Assembly: GCF_019393635.1 (NCBI RefSeq)
Contig: NC_057862.1
Location: 483,418,669 to 483,482,668 of the forward strand
Direction: 5' to 3'
DNA from: Dromiciops gliroides
Lineage: Eukaryota > Chordata > Mammalia > Microbiotheria > Microbiotheriidae
DNA length: 64,000 nt
Below are positions 31,021-44,449 of the stretch, one piece after another; position 1 is the first letter of the stretch; each line of letters starts with the position of its first letter. Under the pieces are notes generated by a model. That model saw only the letters and a list, made by a program, of their open reading frames with translations, was not told where the DNA came from and did not search any database. Made by a program: the position numbers and the translations under genes.

Positions 31021-33750
31021 CAACACACCCTCCTGCCTCCTGTAGGGGTGTTGGTTGGGGTGTGTAGACTGTGTGTGTTGAGGAGGAAGGATATTCTCGC
31101 TTTTCTATACATTAAATAGCCTGGTCCTGTGCAGGGTGGTGCAGGCTCTGGTACCAGAGGCTGCTGCGCCTTCTTCGGGGGGCACTGCAGAGGCTGCCCG
31201 TGGGCTGCTCCATGGGGGGAAGTCCCGGCCTTGATCCCTACCTCCTTCTCTCCTTCCTTCCCCTCCTTCCTCCCCGGCCCTCCCTCCCGATACTGCAGTA
31301 TGAAACAACGTTCAGAATACCGTACACGAGAGTCTCTTTTCTGTTGATGGAGCTCCCTCTCCTTGTGTGTGCCTCTCTTCCTCCCCTTTCCTCCTCCCTG
31401 CGCATATAAATCAATTTCAGCTCCCGAATATGTCAGCGCTGTGGAAGTTGCATACTGTAGTTACTCATTTATTTGCCTATTGAAAACGGTCAAAGGCTTT
31501 TCTTTCTCCTCGAGGAAAAGGAGTCCAAGGAGCCCGAATGGGGGAGCTGCTGATTGCTGGGGCCCCCTTATTTGCTATTGGTTTCAAGATCAGATAACTG
31601 CTGCCTTTTTGATCCTGGAGCTGGTTACTCTTTCTTTCTTTCTTTCTTTCTTTCTCCCCCCCACCCCTTTTTTTGACAGCATTGCTTGTTCTGTTCCTGT
31701 TTCAGCAACATTTTCTGTATTAGCGTCTCCCCCCCCCCCCAACCCACCCACACTCCATGTAGGTTTTGACTGACATAGGTAGCCCTCAACGAGAAGAGCA
31801 GTAGCTTTCTTCGTTTGGCGAGCTACTGTTGGTGGATGTCAGCCTAAATTCTGGCTTCCTTGTCTTTCCCTCCCAAGGTTGACCACACTGCCCAGGATGG
31901 GGAGGAGCGGGGGAGAGGAAAAGAGATAAAGTTAATTTTATTTGGCTATGCAGCACTACTTAGAGAAGTTCAAGTAGACGCCCGGGGAAAGAGGAATCCC
32001 TTTTGAGCTGTAGATGGTGATGCTATTTGGTACCGTTTTGATGAAAAAGTCGTAAAGTCAAATTCACTCCCTGCCAATTGAATACTGGGGGAAAGGTGGG
32101 GGAATGGAAATTAAGGGGAAGAGGGAAAATTGCCCTTCTTTCTGTCAGCTTCCTCCATTAGCTCACTTGAGAGGTGGTGAGGGAAGAATCATTTCAGTGG
32201 GTTTAAAAAAATTGGTTATAATTCCAGAGTTCCAGAATACCTTTCCTTTTCAGGCATGGTTTGTCAAATTTTAAGGCAAAAATGGTTATAGCAACAAATT
32301 TCAAGGCTCATTATATAGCTACATGTTACCTTGTCTTTGTTTTTTAAAGTCTGGACAATTCTGAAAAGTCAGAAGAATCTTCTGGTTTATAAGCTAGTAG
32401 CTGTAATGATAATGGGAAACTCTTTTTAAAGGAGGCCATGCTTCAGAATGGGTGAAGAACAAGGGAGAGGAGACAGGGTTGCCCCTTATGAAAGTGACTT
32501 AGTTCAGGTTGCTTTTATTTACTTTATGTGTACCACCTTGGAATGCAACATTTAGTATCAGTTTCTGACATGAGCCAAGTTTTTACTTCTCAGAAAAGGA
32601 CAGATCTTCTGGAAAAATTTGTTGTTAGCTAGAATGTATATTTGACTTAATCCAATTTATCAATTTATCTACAGAGAAAATGCAAAGTTAGAACAGAACA
32701 TTGTGCCTGCATAGGAAAATTGTTTTGATCTCAGAGAGGGATTTTTTGCTTTGGCATTAATTATTTACAGGTACTGGAGATCTAGTTCTAACTTAGTTTT
32801 GTTTCTTCTCACCAGAATCTGGTGAAGGAAAGGAAGAGCACAGTGAATCTTTACAGTAATCAAATGTTTTGGCCACATTTTTACCATGTCACAGTATGGA
32901 GTTCTTTTGGCAGTTGCTGGTGAGCATTTCATTCCTCTGAAGTGATGCAATTTCTACATAGCTTCATTTCCACTGGTAACACCCCATCCCATGCATTTGG
33001 TATTCTTATGGAAAATGCTTGGAAGAGTTGTTTGATATGATTAGATTTCAGTTATATTCTGTAGCAATGGATTTAATTCTAGCAGTTTTGTTTTCAGCAA
33101 CTAAAGGTAGTTCTTCATAACCTTTCTTAGAATTGTAAAAGTAGAAAGACATTTGTGTTTTCAAATCCAAACTGAAAGTTTACAAAAACACAGATTCAAG
33201 TTATATATGATTTTAGTCAGGCTGTCAAGGATGATAGTAGCAGTTGATCAGACTGGTTTTAGAAACATCTTTAAGACTAGCCATATATTGTAAATTTCAA
33301 CTGACTTCAGTGATTACCAGCCTTTTGATGAAAAAATGATAGAGAAGTACTATTGTTCTCCTTTGTGCAGAACTGAGAGAAAATCTTTAATGTGCTAACA
33401 GTTATCCAAAAGATACTTGCTTTTCCCTCTTCATTTCTGTTGTTTTGCAGGAAATTCCTCAGTGACAGGTGTTTCACACATTTTCCAGTTTTATTCAGAT
33501 ATTCACCAGGCAGAAACATAGTAATTATTGTAACCAACATCAACAGTATCCTATATATTTTGTTCATGTTAGTGTCTTTCTTTGCTGCAATTTTTGCACT
33601 GAAATGACCCCTACTGGTTGTATCTGTTAATGTAAACTCCTTTAAAATATATCTATTTTTTATTGTTATTGGCTTCACTGAGAAAACATTATAATATGGA
33701 AGTAACATCATTACTCTTCTACCTGTTTTAAAAGAACTGGTTATTTAAAG
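31021..33750. other. Repeat-poor start of CRIM1 intron 1
   Basis: Apart from (TTTC)n at 31631-31655 and C-runs near 31730, no SINE or LINE was recognised across 2.7 kb, which is unusual for this window. No coding domain seen. Candidate for regulatory conserved sequence. Confidence 0.5.
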
Positions 33751-34129
33751 TATTATATGTATAACTTCATAATAATTTTAATTACTCTTTCTTATATGCT
33801 TTGTAAAGGTAATATCTTTTTAACCATACTCTAAAAATGAAGAAATAGATCATAAGTAACTTGTTCAGGGTCATATAAATTAAGGACAGAACAAGAAACA
33901 TAACTGAGTTATAGTTTTATTCTTCTTACCGTAGATCTTAAAGATAAACTTTTTCTTGGATGATTAGTCCTATGGGTACCAAAGAATGAATAATTGAAAA
34001 ACATTTTTCTTTAGAAGTAAAGGCAACATGTTTCTTTTTTTTTATCTATTAGAGATATATCTACCTTAAATATTTTCCAGGGTTTCACATCATGCTAAAA
34101 AATATCCAGAAATAAATTAATATGTATCT

Positions 34130-34245
34130 AGACATAGCTATACACATACCCATAGATAACATATACATATACACATACACATACACATACATATACATAT
34201 ATGCATGTATATATGTATATATATGCTCACACATGTGTATGTATA
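34130..34245. repeat. (CATA/TATA)n simple repeat
   Basis: ACATAC/ATACAT units with AT-rich ends. Confidence 0.9.
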
Positions 34246-34439
34246 CACTGAAGTACTTCATGGATCATTGATTTCACTACTATTGATTTCTTTTGCCAGT
34301 GATGTAGATAGCATGCCCTCTATGCCATAACAAGGTGACCAGCCTTCAGGTGATGAACTGCTGAACTAAACTAGGTTAATGCTCAGACAGGAGACAATAG
34401 TCTTTGTTATCTGTACTTGAAGCCTTTCTTGTACCCCTG

Positions 34440-35005
34440 ACCAGTTCAGTTCATTAAGCATTTATTATGTGTAGAGTGTGATTCTAAGCTCTAGGTCACT
34501 CCACATTACAATGAAGCATCAAAGTAGGACTTTAGAAAAAGTATCAAGAACTTCCACATAAGTGTGTGTATTTATAAATGCATGCACACACATATGCAGT
34601 CATTTACACATCTTTTTTCTTTGAAGACTATGGGTCATACCTTTCCTTTTCTTGGCAAGCCACAACTCTGATATCCTGTAGTTCACGTGAGACATCTTTG
34701 AATGATCCTCCTTGAAGTATGTTGAATGTTTGCTACTTTCTTTAAGTTCATTCTAAAACCTCTATTCCAGATCTTAAGATAGAACAACATCTTTGTTCCA
34801 AGTTTTCCTATTTAACCTCTTAATATCCCAGGTTGCCAAGAGGCAGTGTTGCATAGTGGGCAGAGCTCCCAGCTTGAAGTTAGGAAGACTTTTCTAAATT
34901 TTGTCTCCGATGCATGAGGGCTGTGTGACTATAGATAGGATTCTTAACCATTCAATGCCTCCTACACATCTATAAGTTATCTACAAGATAAAATCACAGG
35001 TCTGG
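34440..35005 (+). repeat. L2 end fragment and decayed tRNA-type SINE
   Basis: 34445-34495 is a short reversed L2 end. 34845-34970 has a tRNA-like head 'gttgcatagtgggcagagct' and a decayed core on the + strand. Confidence 0.6.
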
Positions 35006-35529
35006 ACAAAAACAAAACAAATATATGAAAATTGCTGCTGTTTCTTAAAAAGGCTGCCCTCCTAATGGGAAAATGTCTTTGAAACAAGAAAAGGAACTCC
35101 GTGCTCTGAGGCTAAGAGGATTGTTTGGGATCTGGGAAGCAGTCTGAGTTCTATACAAGTTGAATTTTCTGGAGAAGTTTTGAGAGGGCAATAAAGGATT
35201 TATTTCATAATAAAAATATATATTAAAGGGATTGGTGGGCTTACTGGATCCAACTTTTTCTTACTCTAGAGATAACAGAAATAAGGACATTATTACTGCT
35301 TTTGTCAGTGAAGGGGCAGGTAGTGATTGGAGCTAGAGTAGCTCAGAATATATGGTGCTTCTTCTCTGAATTTCCCACATAAGGGAATTAAAATAATTAC
35401 AGCATCACCTTAGCAAAGAGACATGAAATGAGATGCTGCCATGACACTTTGTCCACTCTGTGCTCCTATAGTCTCTGAACTCATTGCTCTAATAAAACAA
35501 AAACAAAACACCAACCCACTACTGTAATC

Positions 35530-35675
35530 CTTTTTTTTGTCGGGGCAATGAGGGTTAAGTGACTTGCCCATGGTCACACAGCTATTAAGTGTCAAGTGTC
35601 TGAGACCAGATTTGAACTCAGATACTTCTGAATCTAGGGCCAGTGCTCTATCCACTGCAGCACCTAGCTGCCCTT
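35530..35675 (-). mobile_element. Short CORE-SINE with perfect 15-bp TSD
   Basis: CCCACTACTGTAATC at 35515-35529 and 35676-35690. Complete reversed core and head; antisense to CRIM1. Confidence 0.96.
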
Positions 35676-35690
35676 CCCACTACTGTAATC

Positions 35691-37330
35691 TTAAAAAACT
35701 ACTTTCTAGGCCTCAAAAGAGCACAGCTGCCCTATCCTTCCATAGTGATTAGGGGAGAGAATTCCAGGCCATGCATACCAACCAAAGCATCCTTCTCTTT
35801 ACCTCAATCACCTTTGTAGTAACAAGTCTTATTTTGCTGAGAAAGTTGTTTGGACACCTTAATAATTGCTATTATGGTACTTTGATAGAAGAGAATTCAG
35901 AGACCAGGAAAACTCAATGACTGGGTTGTAGGAGGGTTCCTATACAAGACCATCTGTAAATCTCACAGTGTTTTGTAGACATTTTCATTAAGACTTTGTC
36001 CTCTAAGGAAGGCAGTAATTATTATGGTTTTCATTTACCGAGTGGAAAGGGATGTGTGGAAGTTGGTAAGCTTCTAGTAGAGTTAGGGAAATTGCACAGC
36101 TCCAAACTTTGTTTCCAACTAGTGTCTTTTATTCTCATCACTAAGATCTTTCAGTAAAGAAATCTCTGAGCTGCCACTGGAGAGTAACAAACAAAGATCT
36201 AATAAAATTATGTTAATGCAGTGTGGGAAGAGAAACAAATATAAGTAAATAAGGAAATAATTAGTTCTTCCAAAAGTAAATATTGACAAAACACCGGGGA
36301 CTACTTGTAAAACATATACAAATCATCAGGACTGAATGACCTTCACTTGTGTATATTAATGTACAAAGGGACTAACAAGCTACTGAAACATCAATTCAGT
36401 ATCTTGGAAAAGGCTTAAAACATTTTAGTAAAAATTAAACAAATTTCATATTTCCTGAAGGAGAAACTATTGCTCAATGCATTCACTTACTAAAGTAATT
36501 TAACAACCAAAACAATCGACCCATAAACACTTGGAAAGCAATGTAATTATAAATTGACAACTACATGGATTTATAAGGAAAACTGAAAAACCATAGACTC
36601 TATAAGCAGTGTGTCCAGTTGTAGCAGTTACTTAATAATATGGTATACAGTGCTCTCTCTTTATTTAATTTATTAAAATGTTGATGATCCAGGTGAATGA
36701 ATGTACAGCTTGTGAATTAAGTGTATGGGAGTAATGGAATTCTGAAGCTATTGCAAAGAACAGACAAATTGTCGATCACCCCAAGATGATTATAATAGCA
36801 TGGGGAGGAGAGCATGGAGAATGGGAAAATATCTGAAAGGAGTCTTTTGAAACTTCTAAACTCTCTGTTTCTATAATTCTTTGAATAAGGGTAGAAGAAT
36901 TGAAATAGTGTGAATCATTCTTTAGAAAGCAATTGACAAGGTATTACAAATATCTGTGCAGGTATATCTGGACAATAAGTGTTTGTTGGCTGTACTTAAA
37001 CTATAATACATATTCAGAACAGTCTCTATAAAGACCAAAGCTTCTCTAATGAGGTGGCAACATGTATTGTGAAAATTTTACCTTCAATTCATTTCTTTTT
37101 TTTTTTTTTACTGTTCATTCTTGTTTTTAATCAGATACAATTATAACAAAGCTAAGGGCAAAGAAAGACCCAATCTGAAATCCATTAATTTCTAGTAAGC
37201 ATGTTCTCATGTTTATGTTCTGTGTCTGTTATCAAATTGTTGAAGGCCACCAACAAAAGCCAGTCAATTAACTTTTCTGGGCCTTGGTGGACCTGATTTT
37301 CAAAGTAGAAAATAAGAACAGAGTCTGCAA
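35691..37330. other. Repeat-poor intronic stretch
   Basis: No recognised repeat or coding sequence across about 1.6 kb. Confidence 0.45.
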
Positions 37331-37334
37331 ACTA

Positions 37335-38110
37335 TAGGCCAATGAGCTTAAGTTTTATTCCTGGGAATATTCTAGAATGAATCATTAAAGAAATGATTGG
37401 TGAACATCTAGAAAAGAAAGTAGTGATTACAGCCAGCTAGCATGACTTCATCAAGGTCTTATCAGACTAACTTCATTTCTTTTTTTGACAGGATTTCAAA
37501 ACTAGTGTATTAGAAGACTTCTGTGATAGTGTTTAGCTTTATTTTAATAAAGATTTTTATGAAGTATCTTATATAATTCTTGTGGAGAAGATGAAGACTT
37601 ATGGATTATATGATTATACAATGAGACGGATTCAGAAATGATTAGGTGGCTGTAATCAAAGTGTAGTTGTTAATGGCTTGAATCCTAAGGGATTTATGCT
37701 TGGTGCTTTGCTTTTCAACATTTTTATAAATATAATATGGGCAAAGGCATAGATAGTCTAATCAAATTTACATATCACTCTAATATGGGAGGGATAACTA
37801 ACACAATGGATATTATCCAGTATAATTATCTAGTCAGTATCCAAAGCCTTGAATGGTCATAGCATTGTGCTGAATCTTCCGTGGTGAAATTCACTAGGGA
37901 TATATTTAAATTCAATAGGGACAAATATAAGGTCTTGCACTTGGGTATAAAAAAATCAACTTCAGAAGTGTAATATGGATAGATGGCAATTTCTGAAAAG
38001 GATTTGGGTGAGGGGGTAGCTTAGTGGACTGTATGCACACTGTGAGTCATTGTTGTGATGTGCCTGGCAAAAAAGCTAATGTCATCTTGGGCTGCATTAA
38101 GAGAAACATA
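37335..38110 (+). repeat. CR1/L3-type LINE, reverse-transcriptase relic
   Basis: 'aggccaatgagcttaagttt', 'gaaatgattggtgaacatct', 'gctttgcttttcaacatttt' and 'aaggtcttgcacttgggtat' appear in CR1 RT order. Many stops. Confidence 0.8.
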
Positions 38111-38124
38111 GTTTCCAGAAAGAG

Positions 38125-38390
38125 GGAGACAAGCTACTTGGCACACTGGGTAGAATGCCAGGCTTGGAGTCAGAAAGGCTCATCTTCCTGAGTTCACATC
38201 TGGCTTCAGACACTTATTAGTTGTGTTACCCTAGACAAGTCACTTAACCCCATTTGCCTCAGTTCTTCATCTGTAAAATCAGCTGGGGAAGGAAATAACT
38301 AACCACTCCAGTATCTTTGCCAAGAAAACCTCAAATGGGGTCCTGAAGAGTTGGACACAATTGAAAAACAACTGAACAACAGCAAACTTT
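38125..38390 (+). mobile_element. Long CORE-SINE
   Basis: Head 'gctacttggcacactgggta', core, 'agtatctttgccaagaaaac', 'gaagagttggacacaattga' and CAA-rich tail. Confidence 0.9.
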
Positions 38391-38429
38391 AGTCATCTGG
38401 GAACCACTGAAGGTTTTTAATAAGGAAGT

Positions 38430-38780
38430 ACATTAATATAAGTCAATCAACTAGCATTTCTTCAGCACCTGCTATGTGTCAGGCACTGGTGATCTGGTCT
38501 GGTGATGGAAAGAAAAATTCAGTCTTTGCCCTCAACAAGCTTAGGTTATAATCGAGGGGACTAAATGTACATATATATGTATGTACACACAGAAGCACAA
38601 ATATATGCACACACATACACTAAATGATACACAAACTAAGGTTGGGAAGGATCAGAGCTATGCAGTAGGAAAATTGCTTTGAAAGAAGCATGGTAGATGG
38701 ATTAGAGAAGAGGGAGCCTGGAGGCAGACCTAGGTATAGAGGTTTAAGATGTTCTTATCTTCAAAGTACTTATACTCTCA
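38430..38780 (-). repeat. L2-type LINE 3' end
   Basis: Reversed 3' end: 'cagcacctgctatgtgtcag', then 'ctcaacaagcttaggttata'. Contains a TATATG/ACAC patch near 38570-38620. Confidence 0.8.
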
Positions 38781-38910
38781 CTAAGAAGATAAGAAGTAAA
38801 AGTTAGCAATTTTTTAAAACCCACCAGTTCATGACAATAGTTGGTAGTCATGTCATGACAGTATGTATTTGCTGAAGAAATTGTTTGAAGAATCATTGTC
38901 ATAGGAATTT

Positions 38911-39053
38911 TTTTTTTAAGTGAGGCAATTGGGGTTAAATGACTTGCCCAGGGTCACACAGCTAGTAAGTGTTAAGTGTCTAAGGCCTGATTTGAACTCA
39001 GGAACTCCTAACTCCAGGGCTGGTGCTCTATCCACTGCGCCACCTAGCTGCCC
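38911..39053 (-). mobile_element. Short CORE-SINE with perfect 15-bp TSD
   Basis: TTGTCATAGGAATTT at 38896-38910 and 39054-39068. Antisense to CRIM1. Confidence 0.96.
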
Positions 39054-39068
39054 TTGTCATAGGAATTT

Positions 39069-40340
39069 AGAGGAGAGTTTCCCTTCAGGATAGGGTCATT
39101 TGGTGGTGGTTGCGGGGCGGGGCAGAGTGGAGGAGAATCCTGCCCATCTTTAAGAAATGTTTATGAAATGTAGATCAAACTATAGTTTTTACTGACAAAT
39201 AAAAAAACACTTTCTATTATAAAATATGAACTGAAGCTTATAATTTCATGGCTTCCCCCCCCCTTTTTTTCCCTGAGTGGGAAAATACCTACTAGTACAA
39301 TGGAATTGACTGTCATTGACATAATTCGCTCTTTTAACTTTATGGACTCTTCCACCTGGTAATCCTTTTTTTTTGGCTATTCCTCTAGCACTCAGGTACT
39401 TGGGAATACCTTGTTAGTAAGTTATGAACAGAAATAATTAAAGGTATTCTCAATATGGTATTTAACTGATGGAGTTATATTCTGGACCCCAAAGTAAAAA
39501 ACTAACAAAAAAAGAAAAATAAACTCCCGCCCCTGCCCCCCAAAACCCCAAGCCTTTCTTAATGGGAAACAAGTTCCTATCCCATCAAAATAAATACAAC
39601 TCCTTGGGTAGAATATGCTTCTAGAGAGCTAGCTGAGCATTCTTTTTAATGTTCAACAAGTTGGATAATTGACTTTTCAGCATAGACTTCTAGCCCCAAA
39701 TTTATCACACCACAAGGAGAGTATCAGAATAAAACTTAAGTGGAGAAATTTGGAGTTATCAAGAATTAGGTCATTCTTTGCCATGTTACTGAGAAGGCCT
39801 ATATTTAACTTTGTACCAGTGGGCTAATTTTTTATTTTGAGAATACTTACACTTCCTACAGCTTGCAACATTCCCTTTTATTTTCTTTTAGAATAATTTG
39901 CAGAGAGGAATTGTGTACATGACTTCTTGCTGTATGATAGCTAGTCTTGTGCTATTGTGATAGACCCCTTCTGTGTTTCTGTTGCCCTTTATATATTGCT
40001 AGATAGGTCATTCTAATCAAACAGGTCTGTGGCAATAGTGACCAACAGGGGACCTGGTCCCATCTGTCATTCAGCTCCAACCTTGAATCTTCACAGCCAG
40101 TAACATTGAAGCTAGTTATCACACACTTTGAAAAACAAAACAAAACCAGAGCAAAGATTCAGCCTGTTCTTGCTTTGTCACTTTCCCCCTTCTTTTTCTG
40201 TCTTCCTCTTCCTTTTTCCCCAATCCCCTTCCATTCTCACATTCTTAGTCAAGCATATACCCTTTAAAAGGTTTTTCTTCCCTTTTCCCATATGCACCAT
40301 GTATGCAAACTATAAGTCCTGAAACAAAACTGATGCTTAA
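39069..40340. other. No gene seen
   Basis: No recognised repeat except short homopolymers (C9/T8 near 39255). Confidence 0.45.
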
Positions 40341-40344
40341 GGAT

Positions 40345-40630
40345 GACAACCAAGTAACATAGTAGATTAAGTGCTAAACTTTGGAATCAAGAAGAACTGA
40401 GTTCAAATTCTTCCTCATATACTTATTAGCTCTGTGATCCATGGCAAGTCATTTAACCTCTCTTTGCTTCACTTTCCTCATCTATAAAATCGGAATAATA
40501 AAAGCACCTACTGCAAAGGGTCAAATGAGAATACACACACACACACCACATACATATACATACATGTATGTATATGTACATACATATACATATATGTATA
40601 TGTACATACATATACATATATGTATGTACT
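40345..40630 (+). repeat. MIR-type SINE and (ATAC/ATGT)n
   Basis: 40345-40520: tRNA-like head and 'gatccatggcaagtcattta', 'tctataaaatcggaataata'. 40530-40630: CA then palindromic TATGTACATA repeats. Confidence 0.8.
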
Positions 40631-40884
40631 TTAAAAATATAAATGTTAGCTGTTTTTATTAATAACAAAAAATCTGAAGTTATATCAGGGTTGAAAAACA
40701 GAGAATGCTGTTCAAACAAGGCCATAATTAAAAATACCTCGATAGACTCTTTAGTGTCAAACATAAAATAACAATGATGATGGCTACAAACTATAGAGGA
40801 AAGAGTGCTAGACTTTGTGTCACTTAACCTGGGCATAAAAAAGACTAAATTTCATCATCCATAAAATGAGAATAATAAGAACAA

Positions 40885-41175
40885 AGGATTTATAGTTAAA
40901 AGTGTGCTCTTAGAGATCAACCCCTTCATTTTACAAATGTGGAAAATGAGGCCCATAGAGCATGTGACTCATACAAAGTCTCATAGGAAATAAACAGAAC
41001 TAGGATTCAAATTCAGTTCTTCTAACTCTAAATCCTGTGTAGTGAAAGGCATACCATTACTTCACCTAATAATGCTTACTTGTACTACCTGCTTCTCATA
41101 TTGGTTGTGGCAAAATGCTTTGTAAATCCCAGAGAGTCACATGAATATAGGTTATTATTATTATTATTATTATGA
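40885..41175 (-). repeat. MIR-type SINE and (TTA)n
   Basis: Reversed MIR 'tttacaaatgtggaaaatga', 'aggattcaaattcagttctt'. (TTA)n at 41152-41173. Confidence 0.7.
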
Positions 41176-41837
41176 CCAACTTCCTGGAAAATGCATGTAT
41201 GTTTTATTAGATTATATATGTATGTTATAAATACACACATATTTATTAAATATATTGTTTAAAAATTTTATAACACTCCTTGAAATAAATGGAGATATTT
41301 TAGAATGTTTAAAACAAGGCTTAGGGTTCACTGCAGTAAGGAAACAGAAGCAGGCAATATCGAATAAAATTATCATACATTTAGGAATGAGACTGGGTGA
41401 ATTAGCCAGTTAGCTGGCCAATTAGCTTTCCTTTAGTTTTCAGTACTGTCATATAAGTTTACTGAAGATATAAGTTGTACTTCTTCTTATAAATCTATAT
41501 ACCTCATAGTCAAATAAGATGCTGACTTGGAATCAGAATATTAGTATTTCTTTACTTTTTAGTATCTTGTAAGGTGTACTCCATTTCTAGAAGTTCTGAG
41601 CAGCAAACTCCTAACCATGATTTTGCTATCCTGTCTGGAAATAAACGCCATTTTCTTAAATATTTCATAGAGTATCTATGGCATCACATTGGGTATAAGA
41701 GACTAGGATAAAGTGCTTGAAATAGACAACTCTCTGGCCCTTAAAACCATCTTAACCATCTAGAATTTGAAACTCATTTTTTATTACTTGGTAATAAGTC
41801 CTGAATATTTACTAAGAATTTCTCTAGTCCATGTAAC

Positions 41838-42066
41838 TATAGTTGTGGTTTGTCATTTTTGACTCTTCCTTACCTATTTGTGGTTTTCTTGGCAAAGATA
41901 CTGGAGTGGCTTGCCATTTCCTTCTCCAGCTCATTTTACAGATGAGAAAACTGAGGCAGACACACCCAGGGTCACATAGCTAGCAAGTGTCTGTGGTCAA
42001 ATTTGAACTTAGGTCCTCTTGACTCCAGGCCCCAGTATCCTATCCACTGTGCCCCTTAGTTGTCCT
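41838..42066 (-). mobile_element. Long CORE-SINE
   Basis: 'ttcttggcaaagatactgga', 'ccatttccttctccagctca', 'ccagggtcacatagctagca', head 'ccactgtgccccttagttgt'. An internal gap removes part of the GTTAAGTGACTTG segment. Confidence 0.9.
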
Positions 42067-43320
42067 GTTACTATATTACCCAAGTATTTTAACAACAAAT
42101 TTAAACTTTTACCACAAGAGAACCAACAAGCATCCCATTTTCCTTAAAATTTATGTTTTTTTAAGTGTGTGTATATATCTGTATACATGTATATCTTTAT
42201 GTATATTAGGCAAATCTAAAACAAGAACACTTGAATTTTGTAGCTTATCTTGGATATACTTATTTGATCTATTAAGATAGAAAAATAAATATTAAGCACA
42301 TTTTTTGGTTGATTAATGTCCTTTTTAAATAAGATTTTACTTATTAGTTGCTAAGAAAAAGGAGGAGAATTTTGAGAGGTTTCTCTTTTGAAAGTTCTTT
42401 CTTTTCTTTAGCTCTGTAGCAGCCAGCTTCTCTGGCCATAGTGAGGTAAAAAAAGGATGTAGGCTGTAACAAGAAACTGAGCCCATCTTATTTAGCATTT
42501 CAAAACAAAAAACCATAAACAAACATCTCAGATTCAAAACAGAAAGGAATTTCTGGCACAGATAGATGAAACCTGAGTCCACTTAGTCCCTGTCTACAAG
42601 AGGTAACTTATTTAGCTTCCCATACAAAGACTACAAGCATTTCACAAACATTTCACAGCCATGATAAAAAGAAAAGAATCTCCAGATTGGAGAGATGCAA
42701 CACCTGTCTTTAAGAAACTACAGGAGCTGGTGATTTAGGGCAGAGCTACATGGAAGAAGTATGACCTGAACTAAACTTTGTTCAAATGAGTTGGGATAAT
42801 CAAGTGCTTGTAATGTGCTAGGAATTTTAACTGAACATACAGAACACATGGTGTTTTTCCAGTAGGAGTTTATGCTTATAATCCTGCACTGACAGGAGAT
42901 CCCATAATCTTGTCAAACCTAGAATTTAAAAACTTTCAAAGAAAATCCACTGGACTGCCCCATGCCATTACCATTGATGGAGCCCATACTGTGTTCTGTT
43001 CTAAAGGTAAGTAAAGTATTTGCAGTGGGATTAAGGCAGATTGAGTTTATAAAGATGTTCTCAAGGAAGAAGCAAATGGATTTGCCAGTAGTTTAGGTAT
43101 GGTTAGAGTACAAAAAGGATATTTTCTGCTCTTAACCATTAGATGCTCATATATTGAACTCAGATTACTACATTTTAGGCAGACTTTGGTGATTTTGCTA
43201 CCAGTATCTATGATTTAAACACAAGTACAGAAATTGTCCAAGTGTTTCAATAAAAAGGGGAATGTTGTAGGCACATGACTAGATTTCTATACATGAGAAT
43301 CCCAGGAAATCTATAGCATG
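42067..43320. other. Repeat-poor intronic stretch
   Basis: No repeat or coding domain recognised. A strong donor-like AAAG|GTAAGTA occurs at 43005-43013 without other exon evidence. Confidence 0.45.
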
Positions 43321-43329
43321 TTGCAATAG

Positions 43330-43830
43330 AAGGAAGACTTCTAAAGGAGCTCAGTATAGTGCTTGGTATATAGTAGGCACTTAATAAATGCTTATTGATT
43401 GATTGATTAAAGGGAGGTACCCAAGACCAGAGATTCCAGCTCCCTTTGGGCTACTTACTGGGTGGCATTAAGCAAGTCACTTAACTTCTTAGACTCAAGT
43501 GTCTTATCTCCAAAATGAAAATGAAGAAGGGAAATGCCTGATGATAGAGCACTTGATTAGATGTTTACCTGAGGCCCCTTCCAGTGATAGAAGTACTAGG
43601 AAAGGGTTAAATATTATCCCTGACTGTGAAGTAGCATGATAGAGGAGAGTATTTGGGTGCAAAAGTCAGGAAACATGGGTTCTACACCCAGTGTGGTCAC
43701 CAGCTGTGTGACTTTGAGCAAAGCACCACTCTGCGACAGCTTCAGCTCTTGAGTGAGGATGATGGAAGAAGTGATTTCTAATGTCCTTTCCAACTGTGAT
43801 ATAGTTTTGATCCTTGGGGACATGGAATTG
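43330..43830 (+). repeat. L2 3' end and MIR fragments
   Basis: L2 end at 43345-43412 ('agtaggcacttaataaatgc', then GATT repeats). MIR pieces at 43430-43600 and 43640-43820. Confidence 0.75.
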
Positions 43831-43939
43831 TTAGCATTAGTTTCAGTCAAGTAGGATAAAGGGAAGGAGTTTTAGTAATAACATCTGACATTGGCATAAC
43901 ACTTTAAGATTTGCAAAGTCCTTTACAAACATTAGGCAG

Positions 43940-44115
43940 AGGTCCTTCACCTTCTTTCTCTCATTGACCTTTTGGGGAGTCTGTGAAGCCTATGCGCCAG
44001 ACCCCTTCTCAGAATAATATCTTAAAAGCATAAAATATTTAGGGTTACAAATGGAGCCAGTTATATTGAAATGAAATTATAAAGATATTTTCAAAAATTC
44101 ATGGGCATCAGGTTA
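43940..44115. repeat. hAT-type MITE, inverted relative of 25041-25236
   Basis: Shares 'agaccccttctcagaataat', 'taaaaatatttt'-like and 'aggttaagaaaccctg' text in the opposite orientation. Confidence 0.65.
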
Positions 44116-44449
44116 AGAAACCCTGATTCGGGGGAATAGACTATTTTATTCCTTAATTATATTTCATGTGAAATAACTAAAACTGCAAAAACATGTTCAT
44201 CATTTGGAAGATAGTTAAGTGAAACCATCTTAACTGTATAACCTGGCCTGAATTCAAGGCAGAATGTATACCTCTGCTTTAGGCTGCTAAATGTGTTGAA
44301 ATTATCTTTTTGTTGTTTTTCTCAGATTCCTCATTTCCTTTATTAATCAGTGTGGTTGTGAGGCAGGTAGGTGACAAATAGTGCAAAGAGGGAAGCTTGA
44401 GCAAAGAAGACAGGCCAAAACTTGCCCAAATTCACATCCTCATTTCTGT

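Noticed and set aside
42950..43013. Candidate CRIM1 exon before the strong donor AAAG|GTAAGTA
   Set aside because: None of the three frames resembles the cysteine-rich CRIM1 continuation, and no matching acceptor was evident.
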